Counted from the stretch's first letter, positions 1 to 9,117 are shown. The stretch is 64,000 nucleotides of DNA from Prado023 sp963774745 (GCA_963774745.1 CAVZGE010000006.1:310001-374000); one strand, 5' to 3'. Numbers and translations are program-made. The notes: generated by a model not told the origin, from the letters alone.

Positions 1-2
1 GC

Positions 3-2177
3 GGCAACCTCACAGAACTCGTCCAATCCCAACTCGTCGGATCCCTGCTGCACGCATCGCCCGAGCGGATGCTTCAAGCCCGCCAACTCGTCCTGCAGAC
101 CCGCCTGCAGATCCCGCTGCTCATGGCCGACGACTGCATCCACGGACACTCGTTCTGGCCCGGTGCCACCATCTTCCCAACGCAACTGGCGATGGCGGCG
201 ACCTGGGACCCCGAGCTGCTGGAGCGAGGCGCCCGCGCCGCTGCGCTGGAGATCGCGTCGACAGGGCTGCACTGGACGTTCTCACCCGTGCTCTGCATCG
301 CCCGAGACCTGCGCTGGGGCAGGGTGGGCGAGACCTTCGGCGAGGACCCCGTCCTCATCGGTGAGCTTGGAGCGGCGATGATCCGGGGCTACCAAGGGGA
401 CGGCTCAGGCGACAGGACCTCCGTCATGGCGACAGCGAAGCATTTCGCGGGCTACTCCGAGACGCAGGGCGGCCGCGACGCCAGCGAGGCCGACCTCAGC
501 CAACGCAAGTTGCGCGCCTGGTTCCTGCCCCCGTTCCAACGGGCCGTGGAAGCTGGCTGCAAGACCTTCATGCTGGGCTACCAGGCGATCGACGGAGTGC
601 CGATCACCGCGAACCGGTGGCTCTTGAACGATGTGCTCAAGGGGGAGTGGGGATTCCGGGGCACCCTCATCACCGACTGGGACAACGTCGGCCGAATGGT
701 GTGGGAACAGCGCGTCTGCGCCGATGACATCGAAGCGGCCGTCCTGGCGGTGAACGCCGGCAACGACCTAGTGATGAACACCCCCCAGTTCTTCGACGCG
801 GCCCAAGCCGCCGTCGCACAGGGCCGGCTCAGCGAACAGCCGATCGACGACGCCGTCCGCCGGATCCTGAGACTGAAGTTCGAGCTCGGCCTCTTCGAGG
901 ATCCGCGCAACCCCGACCCGGATCTGCAGAAGGTCGTCGTGGGCGCCCCGCAGCATCGCGCCATCAATGAGGAGATGGCCCGGCGCTGCCTGGTACTGCT
1001 CCACAACCAGGGTCTGCTTCCGTTCCAAGGTGGTCTCATACGCGGGAGCTCCGGACGCGCGTGGAGCGGCACCCCGTGGCGGGTTGCAGTCGTCGGCCCG
1101 CTGGCTGACGATCCACACGCCCAACTCGGCGACTGGGCCGGAGCGTCAGGCCAGGTCGACTGGATGGACCAAGGGCATCCCCGGGAGCTGACCTCAACCG
1201 TCCTCGACGGCATTCGCGAACTCGCACCCGCGGACTGGACCATCAGCCATCACCGCGGCGCCGACATCGGTCGACTGATCCCGGACCCTGCTGGCCCGAC
1301 CTACCTCGATGGGCAACCTCGCCCCCCGCTCTTCGTGCCGGCGCAAACCGATCCATCGATGCTGGCCGACGCGCGCGCGGTCGCGGCAGATTCGGACGTC
1401 GTCATCGCGGTCGTGGGCGACACAGTCGCCCTCACCGGCGAAGGGCGCTCAACCGCGACCCTCGAACTGCAGGGCGCCCAGATCGCGTTGCTCGACGAGC
1501 TCTCCAGGTCGGGGACGCCATACGTGGTAGTCCTCATCCAGTCGAAACCCTCAACACTGCCCACATCGGCGCTCAACGCCGGGGCGATCATTCAAGCCTT
1601 CAATCCGGGCATGCAGGGGGGTCGCGCGGTCGCCGAGCTGCTGTTCGGCCTCATCGAACCCACCGGCCGGCTGCCCATCAGCGTCGCTCGGCACGCCGGC
1701 CAACTCCCCGTCTTCTACAACCAGGTGCGGGGGCAGCACGGGGACCGATACGCCGACCTGACGCAAGAGCCCCAGTACGCCTTCGGCTACGGACTCAGCT
1801 ATACAACCGTGGAGTACAGCAACCTGCATCTCTCGGTGACGCACCTGGCACCTGACGAGACGCTGCACGGCACGGTGACACTCACCAACACCGGCAGCCG
1901 ACCCTCGCTTGAGACCGTGCAGGTATACGTCTCCGACCTGGTCACAACCGTCACGTGGGCGGAGCGTGAGCTCAAGACCTTCACGCAGGTGATGGTGCCC
2001 CCCCATTCCAGCGTCGACGCTGAATTCGCCCTACCGATCGCGGACTGCTCCATCGTGGACGCGGAAGGGAGGAGGGTCGTCGAACCAGGCGATTTCAAGA
2101 TCCTGGTCGGATCGAGTTCTCGCCTGTCGGATCTGCTCGACGCCCAGTTCACGGTGTTGCGGGCCCCGAAGAAGTAG
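3..2177 (+). CDS. Beta-glucosidase-type glycoside hydrolase family 3, 5'-truncated by window edge
   Basis: Family 3 enzymes hydrolyse terminal beta-glucosides or related glycosides by a retaining mechanism. The reading frame is open back to base 3, so the gene begins outside the window; the Met codon at 69 is internal. The N-terminal TIM-barrel is recognisable from the KHFAGYSE segment (about 436-459) and from LITDWDNV, whose Asp codon at 675-677 is the expected nucleophile. A five-stranded sandwich domain follows (AVVGDTVALTGEGRS region), and the C-terminus has a fibronectin-III-like domain (about 1840-2150, VTLTNTGSRPSLETVQVYV). No signal peptide can be judged without the start. The exact sugar cannot be read from sequence. 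It lies at the far left of a probable accessory region. Confidence 0.9.
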   Translation, partial: GNLTELVQSQLVGSLLHASPERMLQARQLVLQTRLQIPLLMADDCIHGHSFWPGATIFPTQLAMAATWDPELLERGARAAALEIASTGLHWTFSPVLCIARDLRWGRVGETFGEDPVLIGELGAAMIRGYQGDGSGDRTSVMATAKHFAGYSETQGGRDASEADLSQRKLRAWFLPPFQRAVEAGCKTFMLGYQAIDGVPITANRWLLNDVLKGEWGFRGTLITDWDNVGRMVWEQRVCADDIEAAVLAVNAGNDLVMNTPQFFDAAQAAVAQGRLSEQPIDDAVRRILRLKFELGLFEDPRNPDPDLQKVVVGAPQHRAINEEMARRCLVLLHNQGLLPFQGGLIRGSSGRAWSGTPWRVAVVGPLADDPHAQLGDWAGASGQVDWMDQGHPRELTSTVLDGIRELAPADWTISHHRGADIGRLIPDPAGPTYLDGQPRPPLFVPAQTDPSMLADARAVAADSDVVIAVVGDTVALTGEGRSTATLELQGAQIALLDELSRSGTPYVVVLIQSKPSTLPTSALNAGAIIQAFNPGMQGGRAVAELLFGLIEPTGRLPISVARHAGQLPVFYNQVRGQHGDRYADLTQEPQYAFGYGLSYTTVEYSNLHLSVTHLAPDETLHGTVTLTNTGSRPSLETVQVYVSDLVTTVTWAERELKTFTQVMVPPHSSVDAEFALPIADCSIVDAEGRRVVEPGDFKILVGSSSRLSDLLDAQFTVLRAPKK

Positions 2178-2203
2178 TGGGCGGGCCGCAGGTATGTCGC
2201 GGG

Positions 2204-2222
2204 CAAGGTGACCGTCACCTTG
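2204..2222. terminator. Perfect 9+1+9 palindrome downstream of the glycosidase
   Basis: CAAGGTGAC and its exact complement are separated by one base, 27 nt after the glycosidase stop. There is no T-run. It may be part of a terminator between convergent genes, or a protein site. Confidence 0.35.
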
Positions 2223-2315
2223 GTCAGCCCACCGGCCCCCAGCTGACCCCGGGGCGACTGTAGACACCGGGGGCTAGGTCTCCTCACTGCGCTGCCTGCG
2301 GTTCATCGGGACTCC

Positions 2316-2846
2316 TCAGGAATGGATCGGTCCTGTGGCCTTAAGCCTGGCCACGTAGGGCAGATTGCGCAGACGGTCCCGCCAGGGCAGCCCGAAGCCA
2401 ACGAGGATCTCGTCGCTGTCCATCTGGTAGCCGTAGTACTGGCGAACGGGAATGTCGACGCGACCTGGCTTCACGAACAACGTGGCCACCGAGAGGGATG
2501 CCGGCTCATACGCCTCAAGATGGTCCACGAGACGCTTCATAGTGCCACCGGACTCGATCGCGTCGTCGACAACGATCACATCCCGACCGGCGATGGGGAT
2601 GTTCTGCTGGTAGATGATCGGCGAGGCGTTGTTCCGCTCGCCGGGGGTGTGCGGGCAGGAGATGTAGTCCATCTCGATGTCGAACGTCAACCGGCGGACC
2701 AGATCCGCGGTGGCCAGGATCCCGCCGGGCACGACGGTGATGACCACCGCTGAGCTGAAGTCGCGGTTGATGCCCTGCGCGACTCGACCGATTCCCTCGC
2801 GGATCTGGTCGGCGCTCAGCACTGTCTCGCCGATGGACTCGTTCAC
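2316..2846 (-). CDS. hpt: Hypoxanthine phosphoribosyltransferase-like protein
   Basis: Predicted to transfer phosphoribose from PRPP to a purine base (hypoxanthine or guanine salvage). The PRPP-binding loop is visible as VIVVDDAIESGGT, and the C-terminal GFGLPWRDRLRNLPYVA matches the end of Hpt-type enzymes. The usual GVLKG loop near the N-terminus is replaced by VVPGG, so it is a divergent member and the substrate is uncertain. I start it at the GTG at 2846, which has AGAGAGG about 11 nt upstream; an in-frame ATG at 2867 has no ribosome-binding site. The protein is 176 residues, close to the family norm. It is convergent with the glycosidase. Core actinobacterial hpt sits beside tilS/ftsH, so this is probably an extra copy (inference). 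Confidence 0.75.
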   Translation of the reverse strand: MNESIGETVLSADQIREGIGRVAQGINRDFSSAVVITVVPGGILATADLVRRLTFDIEMDYISCPHTPGERNNASPIIYQQNIPIAGRDVIVVDDAIESGGTMKRLVDHLEAYEPASLSVATLFVKPGRVDIPVRQYYGYQMDSDEILVGFGLPWRDRLRNLPYVARLKATGPIHS

Positions 2847-3430
2847 CTGGTCATTGCCTCTCTGCATGGGTGGGCAGGGTGCCAGTGGGTTGCGTGCCCG
2901 GATCCGTTGCTCACTGAGTTCAGGTCCTTCTCTGGTTCAGCCTCGCTGGTGGGTGAGGGGCGCTTCCACCTGCCCATCATGGGCGCCTGCGCCGCCAACC
3001 CGCATACCGGGCCGACCGTCGCCGCGTGTAGCGCGGCCCGCGTCGAACGTGCGGAACGGGCCGCGTCACGGCACGTCTTGGTAGCCCGCACTGCCGCCGA
3101 CAACCCGACCCCTACCGCCGCGTAGCGGCCAGGTACGACGCGTGGCTTACCCACGTCCATGGACGCACTGCGATCGGCGTTCACCTGTCCAATCTCACCC
3201 AGCGTGACCAAGGCGGGAACGGGCCCATTTGCGAGGTGAATCTCGCCGCCGGAGTGTCGGATTAGGGTGTCAGTGATCACTCAATGTGACTGACGACCGA
3301 CCTGGTCGGGGCCCAGGTGGCGGCCTGGGTCAGGGCTGTGCGACCGGCGATCAGGTCGCCGGGGTTCAGGGGGCCACGGCCAGGGCCCGGGTGATGGAGG
3401 GGGACCCGCCTGACGCGCGTCGCGCACGGT
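2847..3430. other. Gene-poor stretch, no supported feature
   Basis: About 580 nt between the phosphoribosyltransferase start and the tetR stop. Short open frames on both strands have no recognisable content, ribosome-binding site or conserved composition. I see no RNA gene or clear repeat. It could be eroded mobile DNA, but nothing in it shows that. Confidence 0.5.
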
Positions 3431-4015
3431 CTAGCCGACCGGCGAGTCGCGGAGCGGGTCGAAGTGGTTGATCACGCGTGTGATGCGCAGGCCGAGTGTG
3501 GACTCGTCGGCTCCGGACGCGATGTGCGTGAGGATCGTGCCGAGGAAAGCGCTGGAGGCGTCGAGGGCGCGCTCGCGATCCCCGGAGAGTGGTTGGATCA
3601 GGTCGGCCAGGTGGCCGGTGAAGCGCCGGACGACGGGGTGCAGCGACGGATCTCGCGTCGCGGTCACCATCAGTTCGAACAGGGCGCGGCACTCTCGTTG
3701 CATCTCCCCGTCAAGGCGGCGGGCCAGTTCGGCGGCGACCTGCGGGACGTCGCGTGCGGTGGGGGTGGCATCCAGGAGGTCCTCAAGGGTGGCGCCGACG
3801 CGGTCGGCGGCGAAGGTGAGTGTCTGCTGGCGGAGGTGCTCCGAGCTGGCGAAGTGATACGTCACCAGAGCCGGCGACACGCCCGCCTCGACTGCGACGG
3901 AGCGGTGAGTCAGGGCGGGGAGGCCGGAGTCCGCGACGACGGTGAGGGCGGCCTCGAGGATGGCGGCGCGGCTGAGTTCGCCACGGGCACGTCGACCATC
4001 TGCTGTGGCGCCCAT
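3431..4015 (-). CDS. TetR family transcriptional regulator (divergent from ferric-reductase-like gene)
   Basis: A 194-residue one-component repressor. The N-terminal helix-turn-helix is clear (ILEAALTVVADSGL, then LTHRSVAVEAGVSPALVTYHF, residues about 16-55). The C-terminal ligand domain is all-helical, and its effector cannot be inferred. The ATG at 4015 is preceded by GGGGAGG, and the frame upstream of it is non-coding in composition. It faces away from the gene starting at 4088 with 72 nt between them, containing a near-palindromic operator candidate at 4039-4054. It therefore most likely represses itself and that neighbour. Confidence 0.88.
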   Translation of the reverse strand: MGATADGRRARGELSRAAILEAALTVVADSGLPALTHRSVAVEAGVSPALVTYHFASSEHLRQQTLTFAADRVGATLEDLLDATPTARDVPQVAAELARRLDGEMQRECRALFELMVTATRDPSLHPVVRRFTGHLADLIQPLSGDRERALDASSAFLGTILTHIASGADESTLGLRITRVINHFDPLRDSPVG

Positions 4016-4038
4016 GGCACCTCCCCTTCCAAGGCTAT

Positions 4039-4054
4039 CTGAACAAATGTACAG
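4039..4054. promoter_or_regulatory. Operator candidate between divergent tetR and reductase genes
   Basis: CTGaACAaaTGTaCAG is symmetric at 12 of 16 positions, with half-sites CTGnACA/TGTnCAG. It lies in the only spacer shared by the two divergent start codons, directly before a TAAGAT hexamer (4055-4060) that could be the -10 of the rightward gene. This size and symmetry suit a TetR dimer. Confidence 0.6.
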
Positions 4055-4087
4055 TAAGATGAGCGCGTTTCGGAGAGGAGTCCAGCG

Positions 4088-5497
4088 ATGTCGAGGTCCG
4101 TGGTGATTGGGCACCCAGCGGAGCTCGGAGACGTCATCACGAGGCCCGGCACGCTGCGGCCCGAACACATAGGGCCGACGCTCCTGGGGATCTGCATGGC
4201 AGGGACGGTGGCGGCCTGGCTGGGCTACGCCGTCGGGAAGGCCGATCCCGTGGTGTTCCTGGGGGAGGCGCTGGGGTGCTGGAGTGTCGCGCTGATGTCC
4301 CTTGGCCTGGTCCTGATGGGCTTCCGCCGCCAACTGGAGGGCTGGTTCGGGGGTCTCGACAAGGTGATGCGCTGGCATAAGCGGTTGTCGATCGCAGGTG
4401 TCGTGCTGCTCGTGCCCCACATCCCGATGGCCACCACCGTCGCCAGCCGCGGCAACAGCTCGCCCCTCGCAGTGCTCAGCGCCGTCCTTCTGGGCGTGTT
4501 GATGCTCTGGACCCTCGGCCCTGCCCTGATCAGCCGGATCCCTCGGCTCGGTCTCCCGGCGCCGAGCGCCTTTCGGTGGGCGCACGCCCGGCCGTTCGCT
4601 CTTCCGGGAGGTGTGGCACGGTGGTTCGCCGACTACGACTGGTGGCGGCTATTCCACCGGGTCACCGTCGCCGCGGTCGGACTCGGGGCCATTCATGGAC
4701 TGACGGACTCGTCGGCGCTGGCCCAGGTGCCGGCCCTTCGGTGGCTGCACGTCACACTCGCCGCAGCCGGGATAGCGTCCTACGTGTACCTGGAAACGCT
4801 CGGCCGGGGCTTTGAACCCGTCTATGACTACGCCGTCGTCGGACAGCCGGTGACCAGCGGAGGCGTCACCGAACTGGTCCTGGCCCCCGTCGGCCCCGGG
4901 ATGCGGTTCGTGCCCGGCCAGTTCGCATCCCTGTCCCTTCCCGGCGGCCTGGGAAGCAGGAGTCACCCCTTCACGATCGCGAGTCAACCCGACGAGGCAG
5001 CCACCCTTCGGTTCAGCATCAAGGCGCTGGGCGACTTCACCTCCCAACTGCCCCACCTGGTCCACCCGGGAACCCCGGTCAAGGTACGCGGGCCCTTCGG
5101 ACGGATGGATCACTGCACCGGGACACCGGTCCAGGTGTGGATCGCTGGCGGGGTGGGCGTCACGGCCTTCATGAGTTGGCTCCGGTCACTCGACCGCGTT
5201 CCCGTAGCCGGCCCGGTGCACTTCTACTACTCGGTGCGCAGCCGGCAGGGTGACCCCTTCTGGCGCGAGATCCTCGAGATCGCGGAGGCGCACCCGGAGA
5301 TCACCGCGCAGATCATTGCCACCGACGAGGCGCCCCAACTCTCCGGACACGACATCGCCCGGGCCGTCGGCGACCTGCGTGCAGCGACGGTGTACCTGGC
5401 CGGGCCGCCTCCCATGCGCAAGGCGCTGCGCCGGAGCCTGGTCGCCGCGGGGCTGCCGCGGTCACGGTTCCACTCCGAGTACTTCACCTGGCGCTGA
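4088..5497 (+). CDS. Ferric reductase-like transmembrane flavoprotein (FAD/NAD(P) oxidoreductase)
   Basis: A 469-residue membrane electron-transfer protein. The N-terminal half (about residues 25-240) has six hydrophobic segments of the ferric-reductase-like type, with His residues in WHKRLSI, PHIP and FHRV as candidate haem ligands. The C-terminal half is a ferredoxin-reductase module: FAD-binding RSHPFTIAS near residue 295 and nucleotide-binding WIAGGVGVTAF near 350, ending SEYFTWR. It would pass electrons from NAD(P)H through FAD and haem across the membrane; the acceptor (Fe3+, Cu2+ or oxygen) is not determinable. GGAGAGGAG lies just upstream of the ATG. It is divergent from a tetR gene that probably controls it. 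Confidence 0.85.
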   Translation: MSRSVVIGHPAELGDVITRPGTLRPEHIGPTLLGICMAGTVAAWLGYAVGKADPVVFLGEALGCWSVALMSLGLVLMGFRRQLEGWFGGLDKVMRWHKRLSIAGVVLLVPHIPMATTVASRGNSSPLAVLSAVLLGVLMLWTLGPALISRIPRLGLPAPSAFRWAHARPFALPGGVARWFADYDWWRLFHRVTVAAVGLGAIHGLTDSSALAQVPALRWLHVTLAAAGIASYVYLETLGRGFEPVYDYAVVGQPVTSGGVTELVLAPVGPGMRFVPGQFASLSLPGGLGSRSHPFTIASQPDEAATLRFSIKALGDFTSQLPHLVHPGTPVKVRGPFGRMDHCTGTPVQVWIAGGVGVTAFMSWLRSLDRVPVAGPVHFYYSVRSRQGDPFWREILEIAEAHPEITAQIIATDEAPQLSGHDIARAVGDLRAATVYLAGPPPMRKALRRSLVAAGLPRSRFHSEYFTWR

Positions 5498-5706
5498 CAG
5501 AACCGTTGGGCGGCCGCATCCCGTGGACGACTCACCGCGGCCGATCTGCCTCAGAACAAGTCGCGGCGCATGATCAGCCGTGGCATCTTGCTCGCGACGG
5601 CGTTCGTCGTCCCGATCGTGTCCATCCGACCGGGTGCCGCGAAGAGCGCGGACACCGCACAACCCCGGGACGTCTGGGCAACTACCCGGATAGGCCGCGA
5701 CGCGAC

Positions 5707-5749
5707 GCCGCGAGCTGGGCGCCTTCGGGGCGGGCGTGGCAGCGCCCAG
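5707..5749. repeat. REP-like hairpin repeat, copy 1
   Basis: The first 20 bases are identical to 9001-9020, and the rest is similar. An 8-bp stem, CTGGGCGC (5715-5722) with GCGCCCAG (5742-5749), forms a hairpin. With the copy at 9001 it brackets the tetR/molybdoenzyme pair. The rest of the 340-nt gap (5498-5838) shows nothing else except the tetR promoter region near 5810-5838. Confidence 0.6.
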
Positions 5750-5838
5750 TAGGACGCCTCTACCTTCTGCTGGCTCCAGCCGATGAGGGCGGGTGGCCCG
5801 ATGCCCGATACGATTATGGAGTATGGCATAGTGCAGAT

Positions 5839-6462
5839 ATGAGCCCTGCTGGTGGCCCGGATACTCCGCCTCCGCCCCCGGTCGGCGCTGCGCGGCGCAT
5901 CCCTGGCGTGACCCGGTTGCGGATGGTGGACAGTGCCGCGGTTCTGCTGGGTGCGCGTGGGGTCGCTGGGGTCACGGTGGATGCGGTCCTGGCCCACAGC
6001 GGGGCACCGCGCGGTTCGGTGTACCACCACTTCCCGGGTGGGCGCGATGAGATGCTGCTGGCCGGGCTCGACCGGGCTGGAGAGGTGATCTCCGCGAAGC
6101 TGGACCAGGCTCTGGAGGACGGGGATCCACATGCCGCGGTCGCATCGTTCGTGCGTTTCTGGAAGCGGCTGTTGGTCGGCTCGGAGTTCCGTGCCGGTTG
6201 TGGGGTCGTCGCGGTGGTGGTGGACAGCCGCCCGGATGTCCCTGAGGCCGTCGAGGGTGCGCGGGTCATCTTTGAGCGATGGCACGCGGGCATCACCGGC
6301 CTTCTCGTCGCGGACGGTTACGCCCCGTCGCGAGCCGAACGGCTGGCCACGCTCATGGTGGCCGCCATCGAGGGCGCGATCGTCCTGTGTCGAGCGCGTG
6401 GCGATGTGGCCCCGCTGGACGACGTCGCTGCCGAGATCGACCTGCTCCTGGACACCCGGTGA
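5839..6462 (+). CDS. TetR family regulator, LmrA/YxaF-like ligand domain
   Basis: A 207-residue repressor. The helix-turn-helix lies at about residues 28-68 (MVDSAAVLLGARGVAGVTVDAVLAHSGAPRGSVYHHF). The C-terminal part, with FWKRLLVGSEFRAGCGVVAVVVD, resembles the LmrA/YxaF subgroup. The ATG at 5839 is chosen because the DNA-binding domain begins shortly after it and the upstream frame is not protein-like. The preceding 5811-5838 is unusually A+T-rich for this genome, and a partial dyad, TATG..TA..CATA (5815-5830), may be its operator. It ends 58 nt before the molybdoenzyme gene, so the two are probably co-transcribed and the regulator likely controls that operon. Confidence 0.87.
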   Translation: MSPAGGPDTPPPPPVGAARRIPGVTRLRMVDSAAVLLGARGVAGVTVDAVLAHSGAPRGSVYHHFPGGRDEMLLAGLDRAGEVISAKLDQALEDGDPHAAVASFVRFWKRLLVGSEFRAGCGVVAVVVDSRPDVPEAVEGARVIFERWHAGITGLLVADGYAPSRAERLATLMVAAIEGAIVLCRARGDVAPLDDVAAEIDLLLDTR

Positions 6463-6520
6463 CGTCGGTGAATCCGGCCACTCGCGTCGGACCGCCAACC
6501 GCCCACATGAGGAGACCACG

Positions 6521-8791
6521 ATGACCAGCCCCGGAACCTGGCAGCCGACAGCGTGCATCCTCTGCGAGTGCAACTGCGGGATCGAGGTGCTGCTCGGCGA
6601 CGACGGACGCACGTTCAGCAAGATCCGCGGGGACAAGCAGCATCCCGCTTCGCAGGGGTACACGTGCAACAAGGCCCTGCGCCTGGATCACTACCAGAAC
6701 GGCCGAGTCGGGCGCCTGACCACGCCGCTGCGGCGCACACCGGCGGGCGACTTCGAGGCGATCGACTGGGACACGGCCATCGCGGAGATAGCCGACCGGC
6801 TGATGGCCGTTCGCGACTCCCATGGTGGGGAGACGATCTTCTACTACGGCGGCGGTGGGCAGGGCAACCATCTCGGCGGGGCTCACTCAACGGCGACCAT
6901 GGCCGCCTACGGTGCCCGGTACCGCTCCAGCGCGCTGGCCCAGGAGAAGACTGGTGAGTTCTGGGTGAACGCCCGGATGCTCGGGAACTCGACCCGCGCC
7001 GACTTCGAGCATTGCGAGGTGGCGTTGTTCCTGGGCAAGAACCCCTACCAGTCCCATGGCTTCCCGCGGGCACGCAGCGTCCTGAAGGAGATCGCCAAGG
7101 ATCCCGGGCGCTCGATGATCGTCGTCGACCCGGTGCGCACCGAGTCCGCCGAGTTGGCAGATGTCCACCTGCAGGTCCGACCGGGCACCGACCTGTACCT
7201 GATCACCGCGCTGGCCGCGGTCCTCGTGCAGTCCGACCTGGTCGACCATGAATGGATCGCCGAGCACACAGACGGGTTCGCCGCCGTCGCCGACGTGCTG
7301 ACACGCGTGCCGGTGGGTCAGTACTGCGCGATCGCCGACGTCGAGGAGGCCCGCGTGCGCGCCGCCGCCGCGCTGATCGCCGGCGCGGAGTCGGTCGCCG
7401 TGTACGAGGACCTCGGCGTGCAGATGAATCGCGACTCCACGCTGGTCAGCTACGTGGAGAAGCTGGTCTGGTTGCTGACGGGCAACTTCGCCAAGCCCGG
7501 AGCCCAGTACGTGCCGTCCAACCTGTCCGCGATCGGGCGTGACCGTGGCCTGCCCATCGACGACGTGCCGCGCAGCCCGGTGGTCCGAGCGCCGATCTTC
7601 AGCGGCCTCGTCCCGTGCAACGTCATCGCCGAAGAGATCCTGGCCGACCATCCCGCCCGCTACCGGGCCATGCTCGTGGAGAGCTCCAACCCCGCGCACT
7701 CGCTGGCCGGCTCCGCGCACATGCGCACGGCGTTGCAGGCCCTGGACCTGCTGGTGGTCATCGACGTCGCCATGACCGAGACCGCCCGACTGGCCGACTA
7801 CGTGCTCCCGGCGCCCACCCAGTTCGAGAAGTACGAAGCCACCTTCTACAACTTCGACTTCCCCCGCAACCTCCACCACCTGCGGCACCCCGTCCTCCCA
7901 GCCCCCGCGGGACTCCTTGCCGAGCCCGAGATCCACGCCCGCCTCGTCGAAGCCGCCGGGGCCCTGACAGAGCAGGACTACGAACCACTGCGCACGGCCG
8001 CCGAGCAGGGGCGGGCCGCGTACGCAGCCGTGTTCCTCCCGTTGATGGCCGACCCCACGATGCGGCGCTTGGCGCCGGTGCTCCTCTACCGCACGCTAGG
8101 TCCGACCCTGTCCGAGGGTGCGGCCGCGGCCGCGGTGCTCTGGGCAGCCGCCCACCAGCTCGCCGCGAGCGACCCCGCCGGGGTCACGCAGGCCGGCTAC
8201 GGTGAGGGGCCCGCAGCTGGCGAGCAGCTCTTCGAGGCGATCCTGTCCGGCTCCCATGGCGTGGTCATCACCACCGACGAGTACGACGAGTCGTGGCGGC
8301 GGCTGCCGCGACAGCGGATCCAGCTGCACATCCCTGAGCTGCTCGACGCGATCGCAGCCCTGCCCGACCGGCCGGTCCCGGCCAACGATCCGGAGTACCC
8401 CTACGTGCTGTCCGCCGGGGAAAGGCGGGCCTTCACCGCCAACACCATCATCCGGGACCCCGAGTGGCGGCGGCGTGATCCCGACGGGCGGCTGCGCATG
8501 AGCGACACGGACGCCGAACGCCTCGGCATCAGCAGCGGTGACCACGTCCGACTCACCACCCGAGCCGGCAGCGCCGACGTCCAAGTGGACGTCACCGGCA
8601 CCATGCGCGCCGGACACCTGGCCCTACCCAACGGCCTGGGCCTGACGGTTGACGACCCAGGCGGCGACCCAATCACGACCGGCATCGCCACCAACACACT
8701 GACCGACCATCGGGACCGCGACGAATGGGCCGGGACCCCCTGGCACAAGCACGTCCCCGCCACCATCGAAATCATCCCGCAGCCCGTGTAA
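6521..8791 (+). CDS. Molybdopterin-dependent oxidoreductase (formate dehydrogenase/nitrate reductase superfamily)
   Basis: A 756-residue single-chain enzyme of the DMSO-reductase superfamily, using bis-molybdopterin guanine dinucleotide and one [4Fe-4S] cluster. The cluster ligands are C12, C15, C19 and C49, with an additional C17 between them. The cofactor-binding middle follows (DTAIAEIADRL, then GKNPYQSHGFPRARSVL). Residues about 625-750 form the dinucleotide-binding domain (ADRLGISSGDHV-like, with LPNGLGL). No twin-arginine signal precedes the cluster, so it should be cytoplasmic. Substrate and electron partner are unknown, and no partner subunit gene is adjacent. GGAG lies 7 nt before the ATG. 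It is downstream of and probably co-transcribed with the tetR gene at 5839. Confidence 0.88.
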   Translation: MTSPGTWQPTACILCECNCGIEVLLGDDGRTFSKIRGDKQHPASQGYTCNKALRLDHYQNGRVGRLTTPLRRTPAGDFEAIDWDTAIAEIADRLMAVRDSHGGETIFYYGGGGQGNHLGGAHSTATMAAYGARYRSSALAQEKTGEFWVNARMLGNSTRADFEHCEVALFLGKNPYQSHGFPRARSVLKEIAKDPGRSMIVVDPVRTESAELADVHLQVRPGTDLYLITALAAVLVQSDLVDHEWIAEHTDGFAAVADVLTRVPVGQYCAIADVEEARVRAAAALIAGAESVAVYEDLGVQMNRDSTLVSYVEKLVWLLTGNFAKPGAQYVPSNLSAIGRDRGLPIDDVPRSPVVRAPIFSGLVPCNVIAEEILADHPARYRAMLVESSNPAHSLAGSAHMRTALQALDLLVVIDVAMTETARLADYVLPAPTQFEKYEATFYNFDFPRNLHHLRHPVLPAPAGLLAEPEIHARLVEAAGALTEQDYEPLRTAAEQGRAAYAAVFLPLMADPTMRRLAPVLLYRTLGPTLSEGAAAAAVLWAAAHQLAASDPAGVTQAGYGEGPAAGEQLFEAILSGSHGVVITTDEYDESWRRLPRQRIQLHIPELLDAIAALPDRPVPANDPEYPYVLSAGERRAFTANTIIRDPEWRRRDPDGRLRMSDTDAERLGISSGDHVRLTTRAGSADVQVDVTGTMRAGHLALPNGLGLTVDDPGGDPITTGIATNTLTDHRDRDEWAGTPWHKHVPATIEIIPQPV

Positions 8792-9000
8792 CCGGAACCC
8801 GCCGCAACGAAAGACTCGGTGAGGATTTCGCAGTCGAATTCACGTCCGATGGCGACAATCTCGCTCCCCGCTCGAAGGCTCCGCGGTGTTGGCGGATTGC
8901 TCGGCTGGATCGTTACCGTGATCGCGTCGGTGGGCTGCATTTCGTTGGGGGGGTGCGCGCCATCGAACGTGGTGTCGGTCAGCCCTGGAGATGCTGCATA

Positions 9001-9083
9001 GCCGCGAGCTGGGCGCCTTCAGGGGGCAAAGCAGCGCCCACTGTGCCTCGCGAGGGCGAGCCCTGGGGCGCTGCTATGCCCCC
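9001..9083. repeat. REP-like repeat copy 2 joined to a long hairpin
   Basis: 9001-9041 repeats the element at 5707. Its second half (9022-9040) pairs with 9064-9083 across a 23-nt loop: all but one of 19 positions match, with one bulge, giving a very stable stem. It lies 210 nt after the molybdoenzyme stop and may act as its terminator as well as being a mobile-type repeat. The remaining gap (8792-9000) shows nothing I can identify. Confidence 0.6.
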
Positions 9084-9117
9084 ACGCCCGAACCCGGGGT
9101 TCGCCCGACCCCGGCAG

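Noticed and set aside
2843..3280. A 145-codon frame upstream of the phosphoribosyltransferase
   Set aside because: No ribosome-binding site, no recognisable domain, and it would overlap the better start of the neighbouring gene.
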